DNA of 64,000 bases from G964020055 sp964020055 (GTDB lineage: Bacteria; Pseudomonadota; Alphaproteobacteria; WRAU01; Hepatincolaceae), in the NCBI GenBank assembly GCA_964020055.1, contig OZ026533.1:558001-622000 (forward strand). The letters run 5' to 3'. Within the stretch, counting starts at the first letter, position 1. Every line of letters begins with the position of its first letter. Below are positions 55,256 through 64,000 of this stretch, one piece after another. Under the pieces are notes generated by a model, which saw only the letters and a program-made list of their open reading frames with translations, searched no databases and was not told the origin of the DNA. The translations under genes were made by a program, and so were the position numbers.

Positions 55256-56251
55256 ATGAAAATTGGGATTTTAGGAGCTGGAGCATTTGGTAGCTCTCTT
55301 GCAAAAAATTTATCTACTTCTGCATCATCTTACCACGATATAATATTATTTTGTTTTGAAACAGAACTAAAAGATAATATAAACAATAAACATATTAATA
55401 ATTTATATTTGCCTAATGTTGTTTTACCTAATAATATACATGCAACTTCAAATATCACAGATTTATATAATTCTGATATAATAATACTTACTGTCCCTGT
55501 TAAATTCATAAGAAATATTCTTAATGATTTAAAAAATTATCCTAAACATATTCCTATAATAATTGCTTCTAAAGGTATAGAATACCCTTCTGGTAATTTA
55601 GTTTCTGATATTATCACTGAACATTTAGGTAGCATACCTCTGGCTGTATTAACAGGTCCATCGTTTGCAACAGAAATTGCAAATAATGCTATTTCTTCTT
55701 TGGTTCTAGCAAGTTATTCTTTAGATTTTGCAGAAGAGCTAATAACTAAATTAGGTTTTACTAACATAAGATTATACAAATCAGACGATGTTATAGGTTG
55801 CCAAGTTGGTGGTGGAGTTAAAAATATTATAGCTATAGCAAGTGGTATTGTAAAAGGACTAGAAATGGGCCATAATGCGTTAGCTGGCCTAGTAACAAGA
55901 GGTATCAGAGAAATTCAGTCTCTTATCACTGCATATGGAGGTAATTCCCAAACTGCTTATGGATTAAGTGGTTTAGGTGACTTAGTATTAACGGCAACTT
56001 CCCCCGAATCTAGAAATTTTTCTTTAGGTATAGCAATAGCTAAAAATAATGGTTATAGTTCAAATATGAAAAAAGATAAATCAGGTATAGCAGAAGGTGT
56101 ATTTACTACCAAAGCTATTCATAGTTTTAATAAAAAATATGGACTATACCTACCCATTTGTACCGAAATTTATAATATTTTATACGAAGATAAAAAACCA
56201 ACTGACAGCATTTTAGATATAATGAGTGCTAATATAAAATCAGAGTTATAA
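55256..56251 (+). CDS. gpsA: Glycerol-3-phosphate dehydrogenase (NAD(P)+)
   Basis: Converts dihydroxyacetone phosphate to sn-glycerol-3-phosphate for phospholipid synthesis. It has 331 residues from the ATG at 55256, chosen because GAGG lies 9 nt upstream and the product begins directly with the nucleotide-binding MKIGILGAGAFGSSLAKNL. Other motifs: LTGPSFATEIA near 139, GGGVKNIIAIASGIVKGLE near 184-202 and AYGLSGLGDLVLTA near 238. Confidence 0.96.
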   Translation: MKIGILGAGAFGSSLAKNLSTSASSYHDIILFCFETELKDNINNKHINNLYLPNVVLPNNIHATSNITDLYNSDIIILTVPVKFIRNILNDLKNYPKHIPIIIASKGIEYPSGNLVSDIITEHLGSIPLAVLTGPSFATEIANNAISSLVLASYSLDFAEELITKLGFTNIRLYKSDDVIGCQVGGGVKNIIAIASGIVKGLEMGHNALAGLVTRGIREIQSLITAYGGNSQTAYGLSGLGDLVLTATSPESRNFSLGIAIAKNNGYSSNMKKDKSGIAEGVFTTKAIHSFNKKYGLYLPICTEIYNILYEDKKPTDSILDIMSANIKSEL

Positions 56252-56369
56252 TATTATAATTAAAATTCTAAATATATGATGCAAATAAAAGATGATAAAT
56301 AAAAACTTCTTATAATAGAATTTTTATACTACAAAATGATATGAATTAAAATTTGATATGTATATAGTT

Positions 56370-56445
56370 TGGTAGCGAAGGAGGGAATTGAACCCCCGAC
56401 ACAAGGATTATGATTCCTCTGCTCTAACCCCTGAGCTACTCCGCC
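56370..56445 (-). tRNA. tRNA-Met (CAT), elongator
   Basis: A 76-nt cloverleaf on the minus strand with encoded CCA and anticodon CAT in loop ATCATAA. Acceptor GGCGGAG/CTTCGCT pairs throughout with two G-T pairs, so it is not the initiator (which has an unpaired 1-72). A CAT anticodon could also belong to tRNA-Ile2 after lysidine modification. The overall sequence looks more like elongator Met. Confidence 0.9.
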
Positions 56446-56460
56446 CCTAAATACTTTAGT

Positions 56461-56489
56461 ATTATAAGGTATTAGATTTCAAAATTCAA
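56461..56489 (-). promoter_or_regulatory. Promoter of elongator tRNA-Met
   Basis: On the minus strand TTGAAT (56489-56484), 17-nt spacer, TATAAT (56466-56461). The tRNA begins 16 nt downstream. Confidence 0.8.
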
Positions 56490-56937
56490 GCAATATCTAA
56501 TCAAAATATAAGATTTATAGCTATATCTCAAATACGATTTATATTAATATATAATATCTTTTTATTAAGTAATAAATTATTTATTGTTATATATAGTATT
56601 TAACTTATACATATATTTTTGCAACATTTAAATTTTGACTGTATTTTTTATTTTTATGATTATTATAAAATGATATTAGCTTTATATGATAAATATCTAA
56701 GCATCTATAAGTAACATATCTTGTAAAAAAAATCCACTTTTAAAGAAAATTTTTAAATATATATCTAACAAAGTCTTTAGATAACTAAAGTCTCTGTAAA
56801 AGAAAATAATAATATTACACGGTATAAATATTACTAAAATACGTTATACTGTTTTAAAGTGTATGTATACAAAATAAATATTATCCTTACTTGTTTTATA
56901 AACTAACTTCAAACATTAATAATACTATAGGGATAAC
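56490..56937. other. 448-bp intergenic region, nothing recognised
   Basis: A/T-rich, with stops in all frames. The only local structure noted is a short inverted repeat CTTTAG/CTAAAG near 56773-56788. It adjoins a decayed gene and may itself be eroded sequence. Confidence 0.4.
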
Positions 56938-57266
56938 ATGAAAAATATATTAGGTTTGATTGTTTTAGGAATTGTTGCTTTAACTATGTTGACACAGGTG
57001 TAAAAGATAAAATTGTTGTCACATACCATATTGCTGATGACCAAACAAATGAGATACGAATTTTTATAACATATAAAGATTCTCAATATACTATTGCTAT
57101 TGGCACAATAAATATGAAGGAAAAGCCTGATCTAATAATAACAGCAGTAAAGGGAAATAACACTTTGGTAGATTAATATAAAAGTGTTATCGTACAAATT
57201 ATAGATGATAATACAATAGCTCTAAACTTTTTTGGTAGATCATTTGTTTACAAAAAAAATAATTAG
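56938..57266 (+). pseudogene. Remnant of a small exported-protein gene
   Basis: An ATG at 56938, with AGGG upstream, begins a signal-peptide-like stretch (MKNILGLIVLGIVALTML). That frame meets TAA at 57001. From about 56997 a second frame continues as coherent protein (GVKDKIVVTYHIADDQTNEI and on) to a TAA at 57174. The same frame then carries on through YKSVIVQIIDDNTIALNFFG to TAG at 57264-57266. One frameshift plus one in-frame stop therefore interrupt what was probably a periplasmic protein of about 110 residues. The family was not recognised. Confidence 0.7.
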
Positions 57267-57545
57267 TAAAATTTTTTATTTTCAACAGAAATTCAATGAA
57301 ACTTAATTTTATTGAATTTCATATCTTCTTATATGCAATATAATTAATACAAATGGTTTCTTTATAAATATTAAATTAACTATAAAACATCATAACTACT
57401 GAAAATATGGTTATAAAATATTAAAAGTCAAATAATATATCAGTATAGGAAAAAACATATAATGAAAGTATGCACTTAATATTTGTATATGTAAATATGT
57501 AATCTAATTAAATGTTGTGTGAAAAATCAAAATTATTGTTTTATA

Positions 57546-57575
57546 AAAATAGCAATCTTAAAAGATTGCTATTTT
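57546..57575 (-). terminator. Terminator of the 662-residue protein gene
   Basis: A perfect 14-bp stem (57546-57559 with 57562-57575) 4 nt after the stop, with A/T-rich flanks on both strands. Confidence 0.85.
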
Positions 57576-57578
57576 ATT

Positions 57579-59567
57579 TTAACCAATAGTTGGTGATAAA
57601 TTTGCAATAGTGATTCTAGATTTGCTTTGCATCTTCTCAGTAGAATAACTATTGATATTTTGTGAAAATTTAGATCTTACACTACTTAAACGATTGTTTT
57701 CAAAAGACCAGTTATTTCTTAAACTTGATATGTTATTAGGTTTATAATTAGCAAAAGATGAATTAGGTAAACTATTATTGACATTACTGTAATTAGTTTT
57801 AATAGACGAAAAATCGATCTTTTTGAAATTTGAATTTGTTTGTGGTTTTAAAAAACTACCAGACCTACTGTTAGATAATACTCTGTTATTATTAGAAAAT
57901 TTATTAAAACTAGATATAGTTTGTCTATTAGTATTACCTTGAGGCAACTCAGAAAAATTAGATTTTACAGAAATCTTACCTGTTTTTTGAAAGTTACTAG
58001 AAGACACTTTACTATTAGATTTATTTTCTAATAAATCTTTGTAAGTAGATACTGAAAAAGGTGCAATTGTATTTTTCGATGCATTATTTTTAGCTTTTTT
58101 CAAAATAAATTTTTTTTGTACAGATTTATGAAGACTTTGTTTATCTTTAGAAGAAGAAATAGAGTTATTTTTTATATTGCCCGAATTTGAAACATGTTGA
58201 CTTGAAGAAAAACTTTGATTTTGTATGTTTTTGCTTAATTTCAAAATTTGATTTCTTAATTTTTCACTTGCAGAACTACGATTTGGGGTTATTCTTTCTT
58301 GATTTTCATCATTAGTGATTGGTTTTTTTATATGTAAACTAGCGTTAATAAGATCTTTTCTTCTTCTATTATCCACTTGCCTTCCTAATTTTTTCAAATT
58401 AACTTTTTCAAAATTATTTTTAGAATGCATAGATAATCTAGCTAATTTTGTAGATTTGTTGCTTTTATTCATCACAGTCTTTCCAGTAATTATGTGTTCT
58501 TCATTATTTATTTCATCTATTTCGATATTTTCTTTATCAGTATTTATATGATCATTAGGTAAATGCGCTTCAGATACACTATCAAAAGAATCTGTTACTA
58601 CATCAGATGAATATTCTATATTCTCTTGTTCATATCCTCTCTCTTGCAGTTGATCGTTAACTTCTAAATCATTGTAAGGATCAAAATTATCGTCTAAAAT
58701 ATTATTTTCAAAGTTATTTTTTGAAGTTATTTTTTTATTTTTAAAAGATTGTAAGTTATTATTCTTGTTTTCTGAGATTTTTAATTTATTATTGTTACTA
58801 TTTATACTTTTTATTATAACAGTAGAACCATCTATATCTTCAGCAAGAAGTGGTTTTTGAAGCTTAAAGATCAAAGGATCTAAGTTTGAATTTTGGCTGT
58901 TTTCCCAGTTACTCCAAGAAGTACCATTAAATTTTGAAGATCTAGAAAAATAAGATTTTTTATTAGACACATCAATAAAACTAATTTCTTGTATTATATT
59001 GCTATCAAAATTTATAACTTTTACACTGACTGGGATTTTAGGTATATTAATAGGTGAATTTTTAATTATATCTAAATCAGACGTAATAAAATCCGCAGAA
59101 TAAGTCAATTTATTAAAATCTTTAACTTGTTCTGGAGAAAATACTGATCGTTTAGATGGTATAATTTTATGTAATGAAAAAACTCTATTATTAGAATTAT
59201 ACCTCACAAATACTGTATCACCTTTTTTAAAACTTAATAAACCTGATTTATTTATAGCATGTGCATTTAAATTATTAAGTTTAACATACATTTTATCAAA
59301 GGCATCTGCAATAGCCTCAAATCTCATAACTAACCCATTAACATAACCCTGTTTATAGGCAGTTGTATGTAAATGAAACACTTTTTCTTCAACATGTGTA
59401 TTTATAGCCCAAATACAGCCATTTAATAAATTGTTATTATATAGATTAGGATAAGATATTTTAAAAGTATCTGGTGTGTTGCTTGAAGTAGAAATATCGT
59501 TGTTTACCTTTTGAATTTTATTTTCTGGTAATTTAATTTTACCAAAACCAGCTGACATAACATCCAT
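57579..59567 (-). CDS. Large Asn/Ser/Lys-rich protein of unknown function
   Basis: 662 residues. Residues about 35-240 look folded (regular hydrophobic pattern, Trp and Tyr present), with no family recognised. Residues 240-662 are low-complexity: Asn, Ser and Lys rich, with basic runs (LGRQVDNRRRKDL), few hydrophobics, and many short SSFNK-like patterns. No signal peptide or membrane helix. It could be a secreted or nucleic-acid-binding scaffold. The start may be Met4 rather than Met1. The next gene upstream on the same strand (59609-60067) is also an orphan. Confidence 0.75.
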   Translation of the reverse strand: MDVMSAGFGKIKLPENKIQKVNNDISTSSNTPDTFKISYPNLYNNNLLNGCIWAINTHVEEKVFHLHTTAYKQGYVNGLVMRFEAIADAFDKMYVKLNNLNAHAINKSGLLSFKKGDTVFVRYNSNNRVFSLHKIIPSKRSVFSPEQVKDFNKLTYSADFITSDLDIIKNSPINIPKIPVSVKVINFDSNIIQEISFIDVSNKKSYFSRSSKFNGTSWSNWENSQNSNLDPLIFKLQKPLLAEDIDGSTVIIKSINSNNNKLKISENKNNNLQSFKNKKITSKNNFENNILDDNFDPYNDLEVNDQLQERGYEQENIEYSSDVVTDSFDSVSEAHLPNDHINTDKENIEIDEINNEEHIITGKTVMNKSNKSTKLARLSMHSKNNFEKVNLKKLGRQVDNRRRKDLINASLHIKKPITNDENQERITPNRSSASEKLRNQILKLSKNIQNQSFSSSQHVSNSGNIKNNSISSSKDKQSLHKSVQKKFILKKAKNNASKNTIAPFSVSTYKDLLENKSNSKVSSSNFQKTGKISVKSNFSELPQGNTNRQTISSFNKFSNNNRVLSNSRSGSFLKPQTNSNFKKIDFSSIKTNYSNVNNSLPNSSFANYKPNNISSLRNNWSFENNRLSSVRSKFSQNINSYSTEKMQSKSRITIANLSPTIG

Positions 59568-59608
59568 CCATTATTTTAGTTTTATAATACTTATAATTAG
59601 TATAAGCC

Positions 59609-60067
59609 TTATTTTTTAACGCTAGAAAAAATACTTTGCATAATTTCATAATTCACAAATATCAAATCTATTTTATCTCCATTTGATATTTTAGTTAAGC
59701 AAGTTTTTATATATTGCTGTTTTTCATCAGGATAATCTATCATATACATTTTATAATTAGTTGGAAACTGAAATTTAAATATTTTTTCCACTAATGATGA
59801 AGAACCTTCTACTTGTTCTAAATTTTTTATAAGATCAAAAGGAGTTATATCTGCAGCTACAAATTGTCCTTGTAAAGATATTAAACACGACATTAATAAA
59901 TTATATTTCAAATAATCATTCATAATATTCTGATAATTTTTATCAGAATTAAGTTTACTTCCAAAATGAAATGCTGCTGTTAAATCATTACCTGTTATTT
60001 TTATAACTAACTCATGAGTAAAATTTTGAAAAGAAGACTTATTGTGAAAGAATAAAAACATTAACAA
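59609..60067 (-). CDS. Hypothetical 152-residue protein
   Basis: No family recognised. The first ten residues are hydrophobic and the rest is a mixed alpha/beta-like soluble sequence (LISLQGQFVAADITPFDLIK in the middle, MIDYPDEKQQYIKTCL later). It is 41 nt upstream of the 662-residue gene on the same strand, so the two may be co-transcribed and act together. Confidence 0.7.
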   Translation of the reverse strand: MLMFLFFHNKSSFQNFTHELVIKITGNDLTAAFHFGSKLNSDKNYQNIMNDYLKYNLLMSCLISLQGQFVAADITPFDLIKNLEQVEGSSSLVEKIFKFQFPTNYKMYMIDYPDEKQQYIKTCLTKISNGDKIDLIFVNYEIMQSIFSSVKK

Positions 60068-60138
60068 ACCTTTAAATAATTAATCTATTATATATAGTAA
60101 ATCATTATATGCTTCAAAGCAACCCAGAACAACTATAT

Positions 60139-60163
60139 AAAAGGGAATTTATGGTTCCCTTTT
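60139..60163 (-). terminator. Terminator of the PTS permease gene
   Basis: A 9-bp stem (60139-60147 with 60155-60163) 4 nt after the stop. Confidence 0.8.
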
Positions 60164-60166
60164 ATA

Positions 60167-61795
60167 TTATTTGATATTTGAAATATAATCTTCCATTGCG
60201 TCTCTTAAAGCACCCGATTTAGTACCAAAAATTGATTGTATGCTATTACCCATACTTACAAATCCTTTTGCTCCTATTTTTTTTAACATTGTTTGATCAA
60301 CTTTTGATTTATCTTTAACTGAAATACGTAATCTTGTAATACAACTATCAAGATCAACTATATTATCTTTACCCCCATATGCTTCGACTAATTGTTTACC
60401 TATATCTTCTTCTTTTACATTAGTTTTATCTTTTTCTGAAGTGTTGATAGATGAAATAACTTTATCTTTAGCATCCTGAGCAAATTCTTCTATTTCAGAA
60501 ATAATTTCTTCTGCTTCTTCTTTTACAATTGATACTAGTTTTCCTACAGGTACTTTGACTTCTTTTGAAACATTGGTAATTTTATTTTTAGCTGCGCTTA
60601 GTACTTTTTTAGCACTTGATGAAATTTTTGAAGTTTCTTCACGGCCAGGAGTTTTCAAATTGAATTTTTTTATTATTATTAAAAATACAAAATAATAAAT
60701 AAAGAAATAAATCATACCAATAGGAATTATATATAATCCATTAGTTGATTTAGAAAATAAAACTACATAATCTATCAGACCTTGTGAAAAAGTTACGCCA
60801 TGCTTAATACCTAAAGGTATCAATATCAAATAAGAAGATGCAGCTAATACAATATGAATACCATACAAAACAGGTGCTACAAATAAGAATGAAAATTCTA
60901 TTGGCTCTGTAATTCCTGTTAAAAAAGAAGTAATTGCTGCAGATATCATAATACTTGCAACCATTTTTTTATTTTCAGGGTTTGCTGCAGATATCATAGC
61001 AAAAGCAGCTCCTGGTAAACCAAACATTTTGAATAAATAAGAACCTGCTAAATTCCCTGCTGTTGGATCACCTGCTAAATATCTAGCTATTTCCCCTGTA
61101 ATAACATTGCCTGTTATAGGATCTGTATATGCACCTGTTTGAAAAAAGAATGGAACATTCCATATATGGTGTAAGCCTGTAGGTATTAAGAATCTTTCTA
61201 CAAAAGAATACAAGAAGAAAGCCACTGTTGGAGCCTGATATGCTGCCCAGTTGGAAAAAACTTCAATTCCTGCAGCTATATATGCCCATACAGGAGCAAC
61301 AATAATCCCTAAAATCAAACAACTTATCGAAGTTATAATAGGAACAAATCTTCTACCTCCAAAAAAACCTAAGTATTCAGGAAGTTTTATATTAGAATAT
61401 TTATTATAACAAATTGCAGCTATTGCTCCTGTGAATATCCCTCCAAAAATACCTGTATTTAATGATTCTATACCCAATACTAATACTGTTTTATTGCCTA
61501 TTATTGTAGAAACGGCTCCTAACGAACTTAAATACACAAAATACCCAGTTACAGATGCTAAAGCTGCAGATCCAGATTGTTTAGTAAAACCTATTGCTAC
61601 AGCAATTGCAAATAACAATGGTAATATTGTGAAAATAGCGTCTCCTGAAACTTTCATCACTGTTGATACATTATTAGGTAAAAAAGAAATATCAGCAGAA
61701 CCTAAACCAAGCAAGATACCAGCTATTGGTAAAACTGCTACAGGAAGCATGAAAGCTTGTCCTACCTTTTGTAGTAAAGAAAAAAATGAACCCAT
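60167..61795 (-). CDS. ptsG: PtsG-like glucose-family PTS permease, EIICB
   Basis: 542 residues: an EIIC membrane domain (about 1-375) and a C-terminal EIIB domain with the phosphorylated cysteine in DSCITRLR near 485. The EIIC signatures follow E. coli PtsG (HIWNVPF, AGDPTAGNLAG, LFKMFGLP, SFLTGITEPIEFSFLF, LKTPGRE). It imports and phosphorylates glucose or a related sugar, and needs EI, HPr and an EIIA from elsewhere. The charged linker between EIIC and EIIB is about 60 residues longer than in E. coli PtsG. The ATG at 61795 has GAGGGTG upstream. An in-frame ATG further up lacks support. Confidence 0.9.
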   Translation of the reverse strand: MGSFFSLLQKVGQAFMLPVAVLPIAGILLGLGSADISFLPNNVSTVMKVSGDAIFTILPLLFAIAVAIGFTKQSGSAALASVTGYFVYLSSLGAVSTIIGNKTVLVLGIESLNTGIFGGIFTGAIAAICYNKYSNIKLPEYLGFFGGRRFVPIITSISCLILGIIVAPVWAYIAAGIEVFSNWAAYQAPTVAFFLYSFVERFLIPTGLHHIWNVPFFFQTGAYTDPITGNVITGEIARYLAGDPTAGNLAGSYLFKMFGLPGAAFAMISAANPENKKMVASIMISAAITSFLTGITEPIEFSFLFVAPVLYGIHIVLAASSYLILIPLGIKHGVTFSQGLIDYVVLFSKSTNGLYIIPIGMIYFFIYYFVFLIIIKKFNLKTPGREETSKISSSAKKVLSAAKNKITNVSKEVKVPVGKLVSIVKEEAEEIISEIEEFAQDAKDKVISSINTSEKDKTNVKEEDIGKQLVEAYGGKDNIVDLDSCITRLRISVKDKSKVDQTMLKKIGAKGFVSMGNSIQSIFGTKSGALRDAMEDYISNIK

Positions 61796-62013
61796 ATTAA
61801 ACACCCTCTTGTTTTGATTGAAGTAAATACTTAAATGGTATTTAGACAACCTATTATATTAGTATAACTAATACTTTATATGAAAAAATTAATAAAATGG
61901 CTTGTAATTGCTCAAAACAAAGTAATCGAAAATATTTACTACTTTTATCATTTAATTGTCCTTATTTTTAGCACTTAACAATACATAACATAATACAATA
62001 ATATATTCCCGCA

Positions 62014-64000
62014 TTATTGCAGATCACTCTCTGCAACTATAGGTTGAAATGATTTTATAAACTTTTTAAGTATATACATAACATTTTGTAAAATCAAACA
62101 TCTGTTTTTTCTAATATTGATATTTTCATGAAATATTAATACATTATCTAAATATTCATTGGCTTTTAATAATAAATCAATAATACTGTATTCAGACTGT
62201 TTATCGCTGTTCTTCTCTTGAAACAGTAAATATGCATAAAGGTTTTTTTCATATTGATTTTCTAATAGTTCTATATTTATTGGGTTATATGAAATAGAAT
62301 CAGTATTTAAAGGTGATTTATCAACAAGTAGTAGGTTTTTTACTCTTTGGTAAAGATCCCATACCATAACACCTTCTTTACTGCTAAACAAAGCATTTAA
62401 TGAAATCAAACTTGAATATATTTCAAAAATATTTAATTTTTGAGTGTCTATTATATCATTTATAATATCTTGATTAATTGCGCTACAATGTGGTTTCATA
62501 AACACAAACAATCTTTCAGATATAAATTCACATAAATCATCACTTAAATACTTACTTAAATCTATATCAAATTTGTTATTTATTATTATTCTAATAACTC
62601 CTAAAGAAAACCTTCTTAAAGCGTATGGATCTTTTGAACCTGTTGGTTTCTCACCAACTGAAAAAAATGCGATTAAGGTATCTAATTTATCTAATAATGC
62701 TAATTTAGATCCTAAATTTGTTTTTGGTAAACTATCTGTAGGTCCTAAAGGTTTATAGTGTTCATAAACAGCTTCAGATAATACTTCAATATTGGAAATA
62801 TTATTATTTTGCCCCCAATTAAAAGAGTAATATTTACCCATAATGCCTTGTAAATTTGGAATTTCAAATACTACAGAAGATACTAAATCATTTTTATATA
62901 AATCACACAATAAAGACTGATCTTCATTAAAAAATTTAGTAAATAATATTTTTACCCTTTCAGTTTTGTCATATAAAGTTCCAAGATTGGTGAAAAAATT
63001 TAATGATTTTAATTTTTCTTTTTCCTTTATAAAGTTTTCTTTTAAGTCTTGGTTATAGAAAAATAAACCATCTTGCAATCTTGCACAAAGTACTTGCTCA
63101 TTACCTGCAATTATTACTTTACCCTTATCAATAGGTATATTATTTGCAAAGATAATAAATTTATTAAGAAGTTTCCCGTCTTTTTTAGTTAGTGTTACAT
63201 ATCTTTGATTAGTTACTGCTATATCTACTAAAAGCTCTTTTGGTAAAACTAAATATTCATCTTGTATATTACCTAATAACATATAAGGATATTCAGTTAA
63301 ATATGCTATTTCTTCTAATAAGCTAGAGGGAATAAATGCTTCTGCATCATACTGTTTCTCTATTTGGTTTATATTTTGTAAAATTATTTCTTGTCTTTTA
63401 TTAAAATCTAAAATTACATAATTTTTTTCTAATTGTGAAAAATAGTCTTCTATATTTGAAATATAAATTTTATTTGCAGATAAAATACTATGTCCAAATG
63501 TATAGCTAGAAGATGTGACCCCTGCGAAATTTATATTTAAAAAATTTGTTTCATTATCACATTGTAAAATTGCTAAAATATTTCTTATTGGTCTTGCCCA
63601 TAGTTGTTTTGAGCTGTTCCAAACCATAGACTTTTTAAATTTTATATCTGAAAGCACCTCTTTTAATAAGTAATTACTTAGAAGATCTTTAATATCACTT
63701 CCTTTGTTTAAAATATTAGCAAAATAATAACTTTTACCTTTTATTTCTTTGATTATAAGATTTTCTTTTGTTACATTTTTACTATTACAAAAACCATCAA
63801 TAATTTGTTGCTTAGCATTTACTTCAGGACCTCTTTTTTCTTCATTTATATCTGAAGTTTGATTTGGTAAGCCTGTAATCAATACAGACATTCTTTTTGC
63901 TGTAGAAAAAACTTTGATTTCAGAATATTGTATTTTATTTTGCTGTAAAACAGTATCCCAGATAATTTTTATATCTTCTGATAATTTTTTTTGTAATGTA
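62014..64000 (-). CDS. glyS: Glycyl-tRNA synthetase beta subunit (5' end outside window)
   Basis: Beta subunit of the two-chain GlyRS, which binds tRNA-Gly. The frame stays open to the right edge. An internal ATG at 63891 is not the true start, because the sequence above it reads FSTAKRMSVLITGLP, the family's conserved TPRRLAV-like region near residue 65. Other motifs: EEKRGPEV, a SKQLWARPIRNILAIL stretch, KLALLDKLDTLIAFFSVGEKPTGSKDPYALRR (split), and the C-terminal helical tRNA-binding domain. glyQ should lie to the right. Confidence 0.95.
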   Translation of the reverse strand, partial: TLQKKLSEDIKIIWDTVLQQNKIQYSEIKVFSTAKRMSVLITGLPNQTSDINEEKRGPEVNAKQQIIDGFCNSKNVTKENLIIKEIKGKSYYFANILNKGSDIKDLLSNYLLKEVLSDIKFKKSMVWNSSKQLWARPIRNILAILQCDNETNFLNINFAGVTSSSYTFGHSILSANKIYISNIEDYFSQLEKNYVILDFNKRQEIILQNINQIEKQYDAEAFIPSSLLEEIAYLTEYPYMLLGNIQDEYLVLPKELLVDIAVTNQRYVTLTKKDGKLLNKFIIFANNIPIDKGKVIIAGNEQVLCARLQDGLFFYNQDLKENFIKEKEKLKSLNFFTNLGTLYDKTERVKILFTKFFNEDQSLLCDLYKNDLVSSVVFEIPNLQGIMGKYYSFNWGQNNNISNIEVLSEAVYEHYKPLGPTDSLPKTNLGSKLALLDKLDTLIAFFSVGEKPTGSKDPYALRRFSLGVIRIIINNKFDIDLSKYLSDDLCEFISERLFVFMKPHCSAINQDIINDIIDTQKLNIFEIYSSLISLNALFSSKEGVMVWDLYQRVKNLLLVDKSPLNTDSISYNPINIELLENQYEKNLYAYLLFQEKNSDKQSEYSIIDLLLKANEYLDNVLIFHENINIRKNRCLILQNVMYILKKFIKSFQPIVAESDLQ

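Noticed and set aside
61431..61817. 128-codon open frame on the plus strand
   Set aside because: Antisense to the EIIC domain of the PTS permease, with no protein family signal of its own.

Overview
The window is very A+T-rich, densely coded DNA from a reduced alphaproteobacterial genome. The assignment rests on a GcrA-type cell-cycle regulator, a class I lysyl-tRNA synthetase, and gene orders common in alphaproteobacteria: yajC-secD-secF-Mth938, rodZ-ispG-hisS-prfA-prmC, glutaredoxin-ComF-NDUFAF5-like methyltransferase, and ubiA/rsmE/gshA. Low G+C, many degenerate or trimmed proteins, a decayed gene and long intergenic tracts suggest a host-associated lineage of the Rickettsiales/Holosporales kind (possibly Hepatincola-like; inference only). 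It retains peptidoglycan, lipoprotein and outer-membrane functions, and a glucose-type PTS permease, which classical Rickettsiales lack.

Layout. 1-8.5 kb: apt, a large MscS-like channel, a metallo-beta-lactamase-fold hydrolase, a Bcp peroxiredoxin, a degenerate glutamine-synthetase-like protein, a long lipoprotein and an exported NagZ-like glycosidase. 8.5-17.5 kb: rmuC, initiator tRNA, a small HTH-like protein, tRNA-Asn, tRNA-Cys, rpoH, mlaA, znuA, a membrane-anchored ankyrin protein, a TerC protein and an MltB homologue lacking its catalytic glutamate. 17.5-24.7 kb: Mth938-like protein, secF, secD, yajC, an NlpD-like protein, serS, mnmA. 24.8-28.5 kb: an RquA-like rhodoquinone enzyme, an orphan LivJ-like lipoprotein, znuC-znuB. 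28.5-37.2 kb: a disordered membrane protein, rpsI, rplM, prmC, prfA, hisS, ispG, rodZ and a nitronate-monooxygenase/FabK-like gene. 37.3-46.1 kb: ubiG, grxC, comF, methyltransferase, sfsA, map, radC, a BolA-monothiol glutaredoxin fusion, a carboxylesterase, rpsD, a DoxX protein. 46.2-56.3 kb: NUDIX protein, gcrA, lysS, ubiD, ubiA, rsmE, gshA, ygfZ, gpsA. 56.3-64 kb: elongator tRNA-Met, a gene remnant, two hypothetical proteins, a PtsG-like permease and glyS running off the right end.

How the genes work together. UbiA, UbiD and UbiG belong to ubiquinone synthesis, and the RquA-like protein would convert ubiquinone to rhodoquinone, giving a fumarate-reducing, low-oxygen mode of respiration. ZnuA and ZnuCB form one zinc importer split over two loci. 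The BolA-glutaredoxin fusion, GrxC, GshA and YgfZ-like protein point to glutathione-dependent iron-sulfur cluster handling. The NlpD-like protein, RodZ, NagZ-like glycosidase and degenerate MltB describe a cell wall that is still made, divided and trimmed.

The strongest candidates for new biology are the RquA homologue, the single-chain BolA-glutaredoxin, two proteins that appear to have lost catalysis while keeping the fold (glutamine-synthetase-like and MltB-like), and a lipoprotein with both a lipid anchor and a C-terminal membrane segment. No prophage, CRISPR array, insertion sequence or dedicated secretion locus was seen.
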